Positions 14,552-23,111 are shown, numbered from the stretch's first letter. The stretch is DNA of 24,012 bases from CBFIJI01 sp965662885 (GCA_965662885.1 CBFIJI010000021.1:1-24012), one strand, 5' to 3'. Program-made: numbers and translations. Notes: generated from the letters alone by a model not told the origin.

Positions 14552-15406
14552 ATGCAAAAAATTATTGTAGTGATGCACTGCCCAGATCAAAAGGGCATCA
14601 TTGCTAACGTTACTAATTTCATCCATACAAATAAAGGAAACATTGTATATATCGATCAATATGTAGATCGGGTAAATAATGCCTTTTTTATGCGTGTTGA
14701 AATTGAAGTTGATCAAGACAAAGTTACTTTCGAAGCTTTTAAGAATACCTTTAATAATACGCTTGGAGTTAAATTCAAACTTCAATGTAATTTCTATTTA
14801 GAGGAAAATCGTCCAAAAATGGCTGTGATGGTTTCTAAATACGATCATTGTCTCTATGATATTTTATCACAGCAACAATCGGGAAGCTTGGCTTGTGAAA
14901 TTCCTTTTATCATAAGTAATCACCTAGATTTAAAAAATATTGCAGATCGTTTTGAAGTTCCATACTATCATATCCCTGTAACGAAAGAAAAAAAGAAAGA
15001 AGCGGAAAAGCAACAAATTGAACTTTTAAAGAAACACCAGATTGATTGTATTGTATTGGCCCGATACATGCAAATTATATCGCCAGAAATGGTAAACCAT
15101 TTCCCGAATAAAATCATCAATATTCATCACTCCTTTCTTCCAGCTTTTCCAGGTGCAAAACCCTATCATTCTGCATTTGAAAGAGGGGTGAAAATTATTG
15201 GTGCAACAAGTCACTACGTCACTAGCGAATTGGATGGGGGTCCCATCATTGAGCAAGATACTACTCGAGTGTCCCATGTACTTGGAGTAAAAGATTTTAT
15301 TGCCTTGGGAAGAGATTTAGAGCGTTTGGTGTTGATTCGTGCATTAAATTTACACCTCAAAAGAAAGCTGATGGTTTATAACAATAAAACAATCGTATTT
15401 ACCTAA
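14552..15406 (+). CDS. purU: Formyltetrahydrofolate deformylase
   Basis: PurU hydrolyses 10-formyl-THF to formate and THF, supplying formate for purine synthesis and balancing one-carbon units. The 284 residues hold an N-terminal ACT-like regulatory domain (1-80, HCPDQKGIIANVTNFI). The formyltransferase-like catalytic domain follows, with the triad region N190/H192 in NIHHSFLPAFPGAKPYH and D228 in SELDGGPIIEQD. The length agrees with the family (about 280). It starts 15 nt after the amidohydrolase and may be cotranscribed. Its TAA (15404-15406) overlaps the TAG of the opposing hydrolase (15403-15405), leaving no intergenic terminator. Confidence 0.96.
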   Translation: MQKIIVVMHCPDQKGIIANVTNFIHTNKGNIVYIDQYVDRVNNAFFMRVEIEVDQDKVTFEAFKNTFNNTLGVKFKLQCNFYLEENRPKMAVMVSKYDHCLYDILSQQQSGSLACEIPFIISNHLDLKNIADRFEVPYYHIPVTKEKKKEAEKQQIELLKKHQIDCIVLARYMQIISPEMVNHFPNKIINIHHSFLPAFPGAKPYHSAFERGVKIIGATSHYVTSELDGGPIIEQDTTRVSHVLGVKDFIALGRDLERLVLIRALNLHLKRKLMVYNNKTIVFT

Positions 15407-16188
15407 TCCCATTGAAGAAATTGCAGTAAACCTAAATTAAACTCATCGGGTTTTTCCACATTCACTACATGCCCACATCTATTAAGAACCAGTAAACTTG
15501 AACCTTTATGGCTTTTGATTATATTTTTTACAAAAGGAAGAAATAAATAATCCTCGCTTCCCATAATGTAAAGGGTTGGTATTTTAACCTCAATATTTCG
15601 AAATCCCTTTAATAACGGGCGGATATTGGACGTGAGTTTGTACCATCGTATAAACTCACTTTGTGACAATTTTTTTGCTTCACGTATAAAAATAGAACGT
15701 GATTTTCTGTGATTTTTATTGGGCATGACTACATAAGCCAATACTTTATAAATCCACATAAAAGGGACTATTTTTTGGGTTACTTTCCCCGCAAACATCA
15801 AAAAACGTGATTGTAAGTTTAATTCTAGAATGGCTCCCGCAAGAACCATTTTGGTCATGCGTTCTGGATAGTTATCGGCCAATTTTCGGATGAGAATACT
15901 CCCCAAAGAAATCCCCACAAAATGTGATTTTTGAATGTTTTCGTGATCCAAAACATTCATGATATCTTCCGAAACTCCATCAAAAGTATATGATTCCTTA
16001 GTTTCAGTGTCCTCCGAAATTACAGATTTACCATGCCCTCTAAGATCAATCAAAATAAGATTAAAATATTGTTGAAAAAAACGAATTTGATACGACCAGA
16101 TTGAGGAATTCCCTCCAGCTCCATGAATGAATGTTAACCACTGAAGTCCGGGTTTATCTGATATGTAAGTATTATAATGAAGCAGCAT
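15403..16188 (-). CDS. Alpha/beta hydrolase
   Basis: This is a cytoplasmic alpha/beta-hydrolase-fold protein of 261 residues without a signal peptide. The oxyanion region FIHGAGGNSSIW follows the first strands. The nucleophile elbow is GISLGS with S94. The acid is probably D213 in GSEDYLF, and the base H240 in RCGHVVNVEKP. A cap of helices (about 115-195) is basic and hydrophobic. The substrate cannot be named. Its ATG overlaps the pyrF stop by 1 nt (TAATG), so it is translationally coupled at the end of the purM-prfA-pyrF run. Confidence 0.88.
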   Translation of the reverse strand: MLLHYNTYISDKPGLQWLTFIHGAGGNSSIWSYQIRFFQQYFNLILIDLRGHGKSVISEDTETKESYTFDGVSEDIMNVLDHENIQKSHFVGISLGSILIRKLADNYPERMTKMVLAGAILELNLQSRFLMFAGKVTQKIVPFMWIYKVLAYVVMPNKNHRKSRSIFIREAKKLSQSEFIRWYKLTSNIRPLLKGFRNIEVKIPTLYIMGSEDYLFLPFVKNIIKSHKGSSLLVLNRCGHVVNVEKPDEFNLGLLQFLQWD

Positions 16189-17015
16189 TAAAATATTCCT
16201 TTTTCAAGTAAATGGGTGTCCATTTCCAATTGTAATTGCTGTGCAGCAGCAGCAGCTTTTTGTTCAAAGTCATGACCTTTACTACTGTAAATGATTCCAC
16301 GTGAGGAATTGACCAACAACCCACAGCTTGAATTCATACCGTATTTAGCAACTTCTGACAGACTTCCTCCTTGCGCACCAACTCCTGGAACTAAAAGAAA
16401 GGACTCTGGAATTAATTCCCGAATTTTAGTTAAGGATTCAGCTTTTGTTGCCCCTACAACAAACATCAATCGTTCATTATTTTCCCACTTTAAGGCCGTG
16501 GTTATCACCTGTTGATAATTGGGTATCCCATTCGCTTCTATAAGCTGAAAATCTTGTGCTCCTTTGTTGGAGGTTAAAGCCAATAAAATGGTGTGTTTGT
16601 TTTCGAAGGCTAAAAATGGAGCAACGGAATCTTCACCCATATAGGGAGCAACGGTAATCGCATCAAAATTCATCGTCTCAAAAAACGCTTTGGCATAACG
16701 GGTTGAAGTATTTCCAATATCCCCACGTTTTGCATCAGCAATGGTAAAATGATCAGGATAATACTGATTTAAATAGGTCATTACCTTTTCCAATGCCTGC
16801 CAACCTTTTAAACCATAGGTTTCAAAAAAAGCAATATTGGGTTTAAAGGCAACAGCAAAAGGTGCAGTTGCATCAATAATTGCTTTTGAAAATGCGAATA
16901 AGGGATCCTCCAAGTCCAATAAATGGGGAGGGATTTTTTCCAAATCCACATCCAAACCGACACAAAGAAAGGATCGCTTGCGTTTGATTTGATCAAATAA
17001 ATCGTTATTTGTCAT
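16188..17015 (-). CDS. pyrF: Orotidine-5'-phosphate decarboxylase (type 2)
   Basis: PyrF converts OMP to UMP, the last step of de novo pyrimidine synthesis. The 275-residue length and sequence fit the longer type 2 class. Motifs are FLCVGLDVDLEKIP at the N-terminus, AVAFKPNIAFFE, the catalytic Asp/Lys signature TIADAKRGDIGNTS, TVAPYMGEDSV and the phosphate-binding VPGVGAQGG with SSRGIIY near the C-terminus. Its ATG overlaps the prfA stop (ATGA), and its stop overlaps the next start by 1 nt. Confidence 0.96.
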   Translation of the reverse strand: MTNNDLFDQIKRKRSFLCVGLDVDLEKIPPHLLDLEDPLFAFSKAIIDATAPFAVAFKPNIAFFETYGLKGWQALEKVMTYLNQYYPDHFTIADAKRGDIGNTSTRYAKAFFETMNFDAITVAPYMGEDSVAPFLAFENKHTILLALTSNKGAQDFQLIEANGIPNYQQVITTALKWENNERLMFVVGATKAESLTKIRELIPESFLLVPGVGAQGGSLSEVAKYGMNSSCGLLVNSSRGIIYSSKGHDFEQKAAAAAQQLQLEMDTHLLEKGIF

Positions 17016-18088
17016 AAGCTGTCTCCGGCTTCTTTTAATTTTTCTGTATTTTGATAAAGTTGGAGTTCGTCGATAACTTTTTGAATATCGCCATCAACAA
17101 TATTCTGCAAATCATAAAGAGTCAATCCAATACGGTGATCTGTTACTCTACCCTGTGGATAGTTATAGGTACGTATTTTTGCGGAGCGATCTCCTGAGGA
17201 AACCAAGGAATTCCTTTTTGCAGCATCCGATTCCAATTTTTTGGAAAGCTCCAATTCATACAGCCTAGAACGCAACACTTTAAGAGCCTTTTCTTTATTT
17301 TTATGTTGTGACTTTTGGTCTTGACATTGTGCCACAATCCCCGTAGGCTCATGGGTTAAACGAACAGCAGAATAGGTGGTGTTTACGGATTGTCCTCCTG
17401 GACCAGAGGAACAAAAATAGTCTACACGTACCTCATTCATATCTACCTGAACATCAAATTCCTCTGCCTCGGGTAAAACCATTACTGTAGCTGCCGAAGT
17501 GTGAACTCTTCCCTGTGTTTCCGTTTGTGGAACCCGCTGAACACGGTGCACTCCAGACTCGTATTTCAACACCCCATAAACATCTTCTCCTGCAACCTCA
17601 AAAATAATTTCTTTAAAACCACCAGCAGTTCCTTCATTGGCATCTACTAAACTCATGGACCAGCCTTTGGTTTGACAATATTTGGTGTACATTCTATAGA
17701 GATCGCCTGCAAAAATGCTGGCTTCATCTCCACCTGTTCCAGCACGAATTTCAACAACGACGTTTTTTGCATCTTCGGGATCCTTAGGAATCATCAACAT
17801 TTTGATTGTTTCCTCTAAAGCTGGCAAACTCTGTTTGGCTTCATCTATTTGAAGTTTTGCCATTTCAATCATCTCCGGATCACTTTCTTCTTTTAAGAGG
17901 GCTTCCCCTTCTTGAAGATTTTCCAAAAGTAATTCGTATTCGGATATCTTATCCATTAGAAGTTTTAAATCCTTGTATTCCTTGTTAATTTTGACGTAAC
18001 GTTTCTGATCAGCAATAATATCTGGTTGGATAATTAAATCAGAAATTTCATCAAAACGCTGCTTTATAAATTGCAGTTTTTCAAGCAT
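17012..18088 (-). CDS. prfA: Peptide chain release factor 1 (RF1)
   Basis: RF1 reads UAA and UAG in the ribosomal A site and triggers peptide release. The 358 residues hold the N-terminal helical domain, GTGGDEASIFAGDLYRMY, the codon-recognition PxT motif (PQT in RVQRVPQTETQGRVHTS), which marks RF1 rather than RF2, and the catalytic GGQ in SSGPGGQSVNTTYSAVRLTH. YNYPQGRVTDHRIG follows. There is no sign of an RF2-like programmed frameshift. It overlaps pyrF by 4 nt and lies 35 nt after the YceI-like gene. Confidence 0.97.
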   Translation of the reverse strand: MLEKLQFIKQRFDEISDLIIQPDIIADQKRYVKINKEYKDLKLLMDKISEYELLLENLQEGEALLKEESDPEMIEMAKLQIDEAKQSLPALEETIKMLMIPKDPEDAKNVVVEIRAGTGGDEASIFAGDLYRMYTKYCQTKGWSMSLVDANEGTAGGFKEIIFEVAGEDVYGVLKYESGVHRVQRVPQTETQGRVHTSAATVMVLPEAEEFDVQVDMNEVRVDYFCSSGPGGQSVNTTYSAVRLTHEPTGIVAQCQDQKSQHKNKEKALKVLRSRLYELELSKKLESDAAKRNSLVSSGDRSAKIRTYNYPQGRVTDHRIGLTLYDLQNIVDGDIQKVIDELQLYQNTEKLKEAGDSL

Positions 18089-18123
18089 TGTATTTATTTA
18101 ATTAGTTGAGTAGTTCCTTAATG

Positions 18124-18684
18124 TTATTTGGAAAGTGGTGCTTTTTGGAAAACCAGTTGAAAATCAATGGTCACTAAATCCGCTATTTTAACCATCATAA
18201 AGGCGGGTAATTTGACACCGAAATCTGTGAGTACTAAATTGAACTCTCCACGCAATGTTACGCCACTTTCACTTTTATTAATGGCGCAAATTACTGTTTT
18301 TTCAACACTTTTTCCATGAAATTCAAAACTACCTTCTAATTTTAATGAATCCGCATTTTGAGTTATCTGTTCACTATAAAATTTAATATCAGGGTATTTT
18401 AAAACCTCTAAAACTTCCAATGCATGAGCATCTCTATTGGAGTTGTTACTGTCAAAGTCTCGTACTTGACATAAAATAGCAATTTTCTCAAAACGTTGTT
18501 TCTCTGCATCTTGAAGAAGTAGTCCTTTTACTTGTTGGTTTTTTCCGTCCCATTTATGCAGTAAATGTTCTGCCTCATAATGGATATTAGAAACTTTACT
18601 ATCAAGTGACCATCGTGATGTTTGGGCAGTCAATAGATGTGCGGTAACTCCAAAAAGTATTAAGAAAAAAAAGCGGTAATTCAT
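18124..18684 (-). CDS. YceI-like secreted lipid-binding protein
   Basis: This protein resembles the YceI family of periplasmic lipocalin-like barrels that bind isoprenoid lipids. I chose the ATG at 18684, giving 186 residues that open with a signal peptide (MNYRFFFLILFGVTAHLLTA, then QTSRW). A further in-frame ATG at 18729 lies inside the preceding gene. YceI-like features are the strand pattern SRWSLDSKVSNIHYEAEH, the DAHALEVLEVLKYPDIKFYS segment, corresponding to the family's ...FDv..yP.i.F.s, and SFEFHGKSVEKTVIC. It starts 4 nt after the stop of the b561-like gene, so both are cotranscribed. Confidence 0.78.
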   Translation of the reverse strand: MNYRFFFLILFGVTAHLLTAQTSRWSLDSKVSNIHYEAEHLLHKWDGKNQQVKGLLLQDAEKQRFEKIAILCQVRDFDSNNSNRDAHALEVLEVLKYPDIKFYSEQITQNADSLKLEGSFEFHGKSVEKTVICAINKSESGVTLRGEFNLVLTDFGVKLPAFMMVKIADLVTIDFQLVFQKAPLSK

Positions 18685-18688
18685 ACGA

Positions 18689-19309
18689 TTAAAATTTAAA
18701 TACAAGAACAGCTGTGGCATAGCTTGCAAAAGCTGTATATGCCGCTGCTTTATGTAATTTCCGATCTTGATCAGACAAGAGATTGGTTGCTACCATGGCT
18801 GAAAAATGAATGGTTGCAAGCCACTTATGGGCTTTAATAGAGCTCATTCCTTTCTCTTTTTTATTGGTCAAAGGTGGAGGAGCGAAAAGCGACAACCCTG
18901 CTCCAGTAAAATAACTGACAGTAACCAGTTTCCCCATGGTTTTATGGGTCTGATATAAACTTCCATCCCCGTTATATAACTTTCCTCCAATAATACCTTG
19001 AGCAAGCATTCCGGCTAAAGTTAAATAACCAATCACCTGATGTGTAGTCAGCATCGTGCGTCTTAATTTCAACTCTTTTTCACGATTTTCAAGGGTTAGT
19101 GGTACCAATTTTGTTTTTCGGAACAACCCATTTTCACCCCAAAATATACGTTGTGTAAAAATAATTCTATCTGGAAGCAATGCTTGTTCGGTTGCACTAT
19201 CTTCAATCATCAAATCGAACAAGTCCTCTTTTTCTTGAGCTTGTAAACCATTACCGTAAAGGGTGCCAAAAAGAAATAGCCCGAAGGATAGTCGTTTTAA
19301 ATTAAACAT
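18689..19309 (-). CDS. Cytochrome b561-like four-helix membrane protein (putative)
   Basis: This 206-residue protein begins with a probable signal peptide (LKRLSFGLFLFGTLYGNGLQA, cleaved near QEKED) and a charged region of about 60 residues. Four hydrophobic helices follow, each opening with a histidine: H90 (THQVIGYLTLAGML), H122 (THKTMGKLVTVSYF), H161/H168 (AHKWLATIHFSAMVATN) and H186 (LHKAAAYTAFASYATAV). Regular intramembrane histidines suggest haem ligation as in b561-type cytochromes. The next gene, 4 nt away, is YceI-like; in E. coli, yceI also stands beside a b561 gene (yceJ). No CxxCH motif is present. The function is inferred from pattern and context; a non-haem membrane protein remains possible. 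Confidence 0.6.
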   Translation of the reverse strand: MFNLKRLSFGLFLFGTLYGNGLQAQEKEDLFDLMIEDSATEQALLPDRIIFTQRIFWGENGLFRKTKLVPLTLENREKELKLRRTMLTTHQVIGYLTLAGMLAQGIIGGKLYNGDGSLYQTHKTMGKLVTVSYFTGAGLSLFAPPPLTNKKEKGMSSIKAHKWLATIHFSAMVATNLLSDQDRKLHKAAAYTAFASYATAVLVFKF

Positions 19310-19345
19310 AGTATATAGGATTAGTACCTCTGCTAAAAATACTAA

Positions 19346-20518
19346 TTATTCATATACAAAAGTGCCTTTAGGTGTTTCGAGTGTAAGTTTTTTTTGTGTT
19401 GCTTTTTCGACATAACCAACAATTTGGGCATCAACATTAAAACGTTTGGAAATTTCAATAATCGATGCTGCAATTGTTTTGGGAACATAGAGTTCCATTC
19501 GATGTCCCATATTGAAAACTTGATACATTTCGCGAGCAGCAGTCCCCGACTCCTTTTGAATCAATTCAAATAATGGCGGTATGGGTAAAAAATTATTTTT
19601 TACTACATGTAAATCGTTAATAAAGTGAAGTATCTTGGTTTGTGCTCCTCCACTGCAGTGCACCATACCATGAATGTTTTTACGATCAATTGTTTCAAAT
19701 ATTTGCTGAATAATTGGTGCATAGGTACGTGTTGGAGAAAGTACCATTTTTCCAATATCCAAAGGCAAGCCTTCTAGGACCTCAGTTAATTGTCGGGTTC
19801 CTGAATATACCAAGTCCTCTGGTACAGCATGATCAAAACTTTCTGGGTATTTGGATGCTAAATATTTTTCAAAAACATCATGGCGTGCAGAGGTTAAACC
19901 ATTACTCCCCATCCCGGCATTGTATGTGGTTTCATAACTGGCCTGTCCATAGGACGCCAATCCGACAATCACATCTCCCGCTTGAATGTTGGCATTATCG
20001 ATAATATCTTTTTTCGGAATACGTGCGGTAACTGTGGAATCTACAATAATTGTTTTAACCAGATCACCTACATCCGCAGTTTCGCCTCCAGTACTGAAAA
20101 TCCTTATCCCAAGACGGTCAAGATTCGCAATTAACTCCTCTGTACCATTGATAATCGCAGCAATTACTTCTCCAGGTATTCTGTTTTTGTTTCGACCAAT
20201 CGTTGAAGACAAGAGGATGTTTTGTGTTACCCCTACACAAAGAAGATCATCAATATTCATGATTAAGGCGTCTTGAGCAATGCCTTTCCAAACGGATAAA
20301 TCACCCGTTTCTTTCCAATACATGTAGGCTAAAGAAGATTTAGTCCCTGCACCATCGGCGTGCATAACTATTGCATGCTCATTACTTCCCGTTAATTCGT
20401 CTGGAACAATTTTACAAAAAGCTCTAGGATAGAGACCTTTGTCAATATTTTTTATGGCCGCATGAACATCTTGTTTTTGAGCGGAGACACCACGCTCCAT
20501 ATATCTGTTGGTACCCAT
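19346..20518 (-). CDS. purM: Phosphoribosylformylglycinamidine cyclo-ligase (AIR synthase), Bacteroidota-type
   Basis: PurM makes aminoimidazole ribotide from FGAM and ATP in purine synthesis. The 390 residues show the PurM ATP-grasp-like fold signatures in diverged form: HADGAGTKSSLAYMYW (usual DGVGTK), DALIMNIDDLLCVGV (usual D.V.MnvNDl...G), RIFSTGGETADVGD (usual GGETAEM), IVGLASYGQASYET and the C-terminal FNMGHRMELYV (usual FN.GiGm). The length is about 40 residues above the E. coli enzyme. It is the first gene of the minus-strand run ending at the alpha/beta hydrolase; 36 nt separate it from the b561-like gene. Confidence 0.9.
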   Translation of the reverse strand: MGTNRYMERGVSAQKQDVHAAIKNIDKGLYPRAFCKIVPDELTGSNEHAIVMHADGAGTKSSLAYMYWKETGDLSVWKGIAQDALIMNIDDLLCVGVTQNILLSSTIGRNKNRIPGEVIAAIINGTEELIANLDRLGIRIFSTGGETADVGDLVKTIIVDSTVTARIPKKDIIDNANIQAGDVIVGLASYGQASYETTYNAGMGSNGLTSARHDVFEKYLASKYPESFDHAVPEDLVYSGTRQLTEVLEGLPLDIGKMVLSPTRTYAPIIQQIFETIDRKNIHGMVHCSGGAQTKILHFINDLHVVKNNFLPIPPLFELIQKESGTAAREMYQVFNMGHRMELYVPKTIAASIIEISKRFNVDAQIVGYVEKATQKKLTLETPKGTFVYE

Positions 20519-20893
20519 AGAAAGGATATTTTTTGTAAAAGTAATTTATTTAACTTATTACGATCTTCTTTCATAAATTTTTTATTGACTTAAAACCCAT
20601 TACCACTCCTAGGCATAACTGTTCTGAAATGCTTTGCTGTTCAGATAACACAGATGGTCGGTTTAAAAAAGTATTTTTTTATAATCTAGTTCTAATAGTA
20701 AATAAGTCATTATAAGAATGTTGTTTTTTTGCATTTTTTTTAAAAAAAATACTAATTTTTGATAATATCATAATATTTAAGGGTAAAAATATTATTTTAA
20801 CAAAAATTAATTTAAGCGATTACAAAAGCTATTTATGGCTTTAAAAAAAATGATATAAAACTATATTTTTGAAAGAATTAACGAAAAAAAATT
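20519..20893. other. Divergent intergenic region purM/glnA
   Basis: This 375-nt AT-rich region holds no ORF or RNA gene I can support. Visible items are an imperfect inverted repeat GTTCTGAA (20621-20628)/TTCAGATAAC (20640-20649) with a 2-nt bulge, long A and T runs around 20690-20760, and a short AAAGC/GCTTT hairpin near 20825-20842. It must contain the promoters of both purM (minus) and glnA (plus). Confidence 0.6.
20864..20871 (+). promoter_or_regulatory. Candidate -7 box of glnA
   Basis: TATTTTTG matches TAnnTTTG, giving a start near 20878 and a short leader of about 16 nt before the ATG at 20894. A TTG at the -33 position is not found. Confidence 0.35.
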
Positions 20894-21901
20894 ATGAGTA
20901 AATCTAAACTAGAATACATTTGGTTGGATGGCTATTTACCGACAGCCAACCTGAGAAGTAAAACAAAAATTGTTTCTGATTTTGACGGGACTTTAGAAAA
21001 TTGTCCTCTTTGGTCTTTTGATGGTTCCTCTACGCTTCAAGCTGAAGGAAATGCTTCAGATTGTCTTTTAAAGCCGGTGGCACTTTTTCCAGATCCTGAT
21101 CGAAAAAACGGGTGGTTGGTGATGACAGAAGTTTTAAACGCAGATGGAACTCCACATGTTTCCAATGGCCGAGCGTTAATTGATGATGACGATAATGATT
21201 TCTGGTTTGGATTTGAGCAAGAATATTTTTTATGGGATCCAGAAACCAATCTACCACTAGGATTTCCAAAAGACCAAACTCCTCAAGGACAGTTCTATTG
21301 TTCAGCTGGAGCGAAAAATGCTTTTGGTCGTGAAATGATCGAAGAACACCTTGACCAATGTTTGGAGGCAGGAATCAATGTGGAAGGAATCAATGCTGAA
21401 GTTGCTGCTGGACAGTGGGAATATCAGTGTTTTGCTGTAGGTGCAGCTCAAGCTGGTGACGAAATGTGGATTTCTAGATACTTACTTGAACGCCTTGGTG
21501 AAAAGTATGGTCTTGCTATTGTTTGGCATCCAAAACCATTGGGTAATACCGATTGGAATGGTTCTGGTATGCACGCTAACTTTTCTAACGAAGTGTTAAG
21601 AACCTGTGGTTCTAAAGAAACCTATGAAGCCATTTGTGAAGCGTTCCGCCCTGTGGTTAAAGAACACATTGAAGTATATGGAGCTTATAACGATCAACGT
21701 TTAACTGGAGCGCATGAAACGCAATCTATCAACGAATTCAGTTATGGTGTTTCTGATCGTGGAGCCTCTATTAGAATCCCAATTATGACTGTTGAAAAAG
21801 GCTGGAAAGGCTGGTTGGAAGACCGTCGTCCTGCTTCCAATGGTGATCCGTATAAAATTGCTGCACGAATTATCAAAACAGTAAAGTCTGCGAAAATATA
21901 A
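20894..21901 (+). CDS. glnA: Glutamine synthetase, type II (GSII)
   Basis: This enzyme makes glutamine from glutamate, ammonium and ATP, and would assimilate the ammonium taken up by the two Amt proteins. The 335-residue sequence is the short eukaryote-like type II form, not the 470-residue GSI or 700-residue GSIII. Motifs are YIWLDGYLPTANLRSKTK, WSFDGSSTLQAEG, the metal-ligand GFEQEYFLWDP, INAEVAAGQWEYQCF, NGSGMHANFS, ATP/Glu-binding GASIRIPIMT and EDRRPASNGDPY. The GSI adenylylation-site tyrosine motif is absent, so control is probably transcriptional or by direct effectors. It is monocistronic, closed by a strong terminator. Confidence 0.97.
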   Translation: MSKSKLEYIWLDGYLPTANLRSKTKIVSDFDGTLENCPLWSFDGSSTLQAEGNASDCLLKPVALFPDPDRKNGWLVMTEVLNADGTPHVSNGRALIDDDDNDFWFGFEQEYFLWDPETNLPLGFPKDQTPQGQFYCSAGAKNAFGREMIEEHLDQCLEAGINVEGINAEVAAGQWEYQCFAVGAAQAGDEMWISRYLLERLGEKYGLAIVWHPKPLGNTDWNGSGMHANFSNEVLRTCGSKETYEAICEAFRPVVKEHIEVYGAYNDQRLTGAHETQSINEFSYGVSDRGASIRIPIMTVEKGWKGWLEDRRPASNGDPYKIAARIIKTVKSAKI

Positions 21902-21920
21902 TCAGACAATTTATATCAGT

Positions 21921-21952
21921 AAAAAAAGCTATCATAATGGATAGCTTTTTTT
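21921..21952. terminator. Terminator after glnA (probably bidirectional)
   Basis: AAAAAAAGCTATC - ATAATG - GATAGCTTTTTTT is a perfect 13-bp stem with a 6-nt loop and a T run, 19 nt after the glnA stop. The A run on the other side makes it usable also for the converging exchanger gene that ends at 22018. Confidence 0.9.
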
Positions 21953-22017
21953 ATGTGCTATTGTTAGCAACAAAGTAGAATTAAAAAACCTCCTCCTCAG
22001 TTTTAAAAACAAAGTAA

Positions 22018-22953
22018 TTATTGAAATAATGGAAGTAGAAAAAAAACGTATAAGATCAACAAGATGATTCCATCTAATCGACCCAGCCTTTTTTTATTGG
22101 GAAAGAAAACCAATGGTAAAATAAGAAAAGAGATGGCAATCATCCATAGCATATCACGGTCGATAAGATTACTATCAGTTGCTTGAATTGGAATAATGAT
22201 GGAAGTTATTCCCATAACTGCTAGAATATTGAAAATATTGGACCCAATAAGATTTCCCAGAGAAATTGCTTTTTGCTTATTTAAAATAGCTACCAAGGAA
22301 GCGGAAAGCTCGGGGATACTTGTTCCGATGGAAAGAATTGTAATACTGATAATTCGTTTGCTTACTCCAAAGTTTTCAGCAATGCTTACCGCACCTTTAA
22401 TTAATGCTTCGGAACCCAACCAAAGACAAAAGGCTCCTGAAAGAAAATAAAAAATGATTTTAGTGTATGAGAGCTGTGCTGTTTCTTCCGTAATCTCTTC
22501 AATAACAGCTGTTTTTTGAAATTTAATTAAATAAATAATAAACACAATTAAACTTAAAAAAAGAAAAAGACCTTCCGTAGAACTCAAAACTCCGTCAAAA
22601 GCAATTAAAAAATAAAAGACTAGGGTGGCAAGCATCATGGCGGGCCAGTCCGTGGTATAAAAACTTTTGGTGACATCGATAGGGGAAATAATAATAACGA
22701 TACCCAGAACAAAAACCAAATTGGCAATATTAGACCCCACAACATTTCCAATGGAAAGGTCAGCATGACCGCCCATTGCTGCTTTTATACTTACAATCAA
22801 TTCGGGAGCGGAGGTGGCAAACGAAACCACGGTCATTCCAATCACAATTTTTGGAATACTAAATTTTAAGGATAAGCCAACAGCGGAATCCAATAACCAA
22901 TCACCGCCTTTAATTAAAAGTAAAAGACCAATAAGAATTGCTAGAAAATCCAT
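22018..22953 (-). CDS. CaCA-family calcium/sodium antiporter (YrbG-like)
   Basis: This inner-membrane cation exchanger probably exports Ca2+ against Na+ or K+ entry. The 311 residues form about ten helices with the two inverted alpha repeats of the family: alpha-1 TVVSFATSAPELIVSIKAAM (41-60) followed by SIGNVVGSNIANLVFVLGI, and alpha-2 SIGTSIPELSASLVAIL followed by ISLGNLIGSNIFNILAVMGI. The acidic residues in the two SAPE/SIPE motifs are the expected ion ligands. The first motif has FATSAPE where GTSAPE is usual. It is a single gene with 64 nt to the glnA terminator and 158 nt of upstream DNA without another recognisable feature. Confidence 0.93.
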   Translation of the reverse strand: MDFLAILIGLLLLIKGGDWLLDSAVGLSLKFSIPKIVIGMTVVSFATSAPELIVSIKAAMGGHADLSIGNVVGSNIANLVFVLGIVIIISPIDVTKSFYTTDWPAMMLATLVFYFLIAFDGVLSSTEGLFLFLSLIVFIIYLIKFQKTAVIEEITEETAQLSYTKIIFYFLSGAFCLWLGSEALIKGAVSIAENFGVSKRIISITILSIGTSIPELSASLVAILNKQKAISLGNLIGSNIFNILAVMGITSIIIPIQATDSNLIDRDMLWMIAISFLILPLVFFPNKKRLGRLDGIILLILYVFFLLPLFQ

Positions 22954-23111
22954 TGTTTTTTTGAAGTGTAAAAATACAGTTTAGATGGTTATCTAGGTCA
23001 ATTATTTCAACGATAAAAAAATTTAATCCGATGACCATTTTAATACTCCTTTTTTTTTAGCATCACCCTTTTAGTTAGCTATTTATGGATTGAATAAAGG
23101 GCAGAAAGAAT

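Noticed and set aside
18685..18729. Earlier ATG for the YceI-like gene
   Set aside because: It overlaps the preceding gene and would place 15 residues before a normal signal peptide.
20719..20732. Possible sigma-54 promoter before glnA (TG-N10-GC)
   Set aside because: The invariant GG at -24 is TG, and the surroundings are low-complexity T runs; not enough to claim control by the regulator at 623-1786.
21961..22017. Separate terminator for the exchanger gene from AAAAAC/GTTTTT arms
   Set aside because: The stem is only A-T pairs with one G-C and a 10-nt loop; the strong glnA hairpin can serve both directions.
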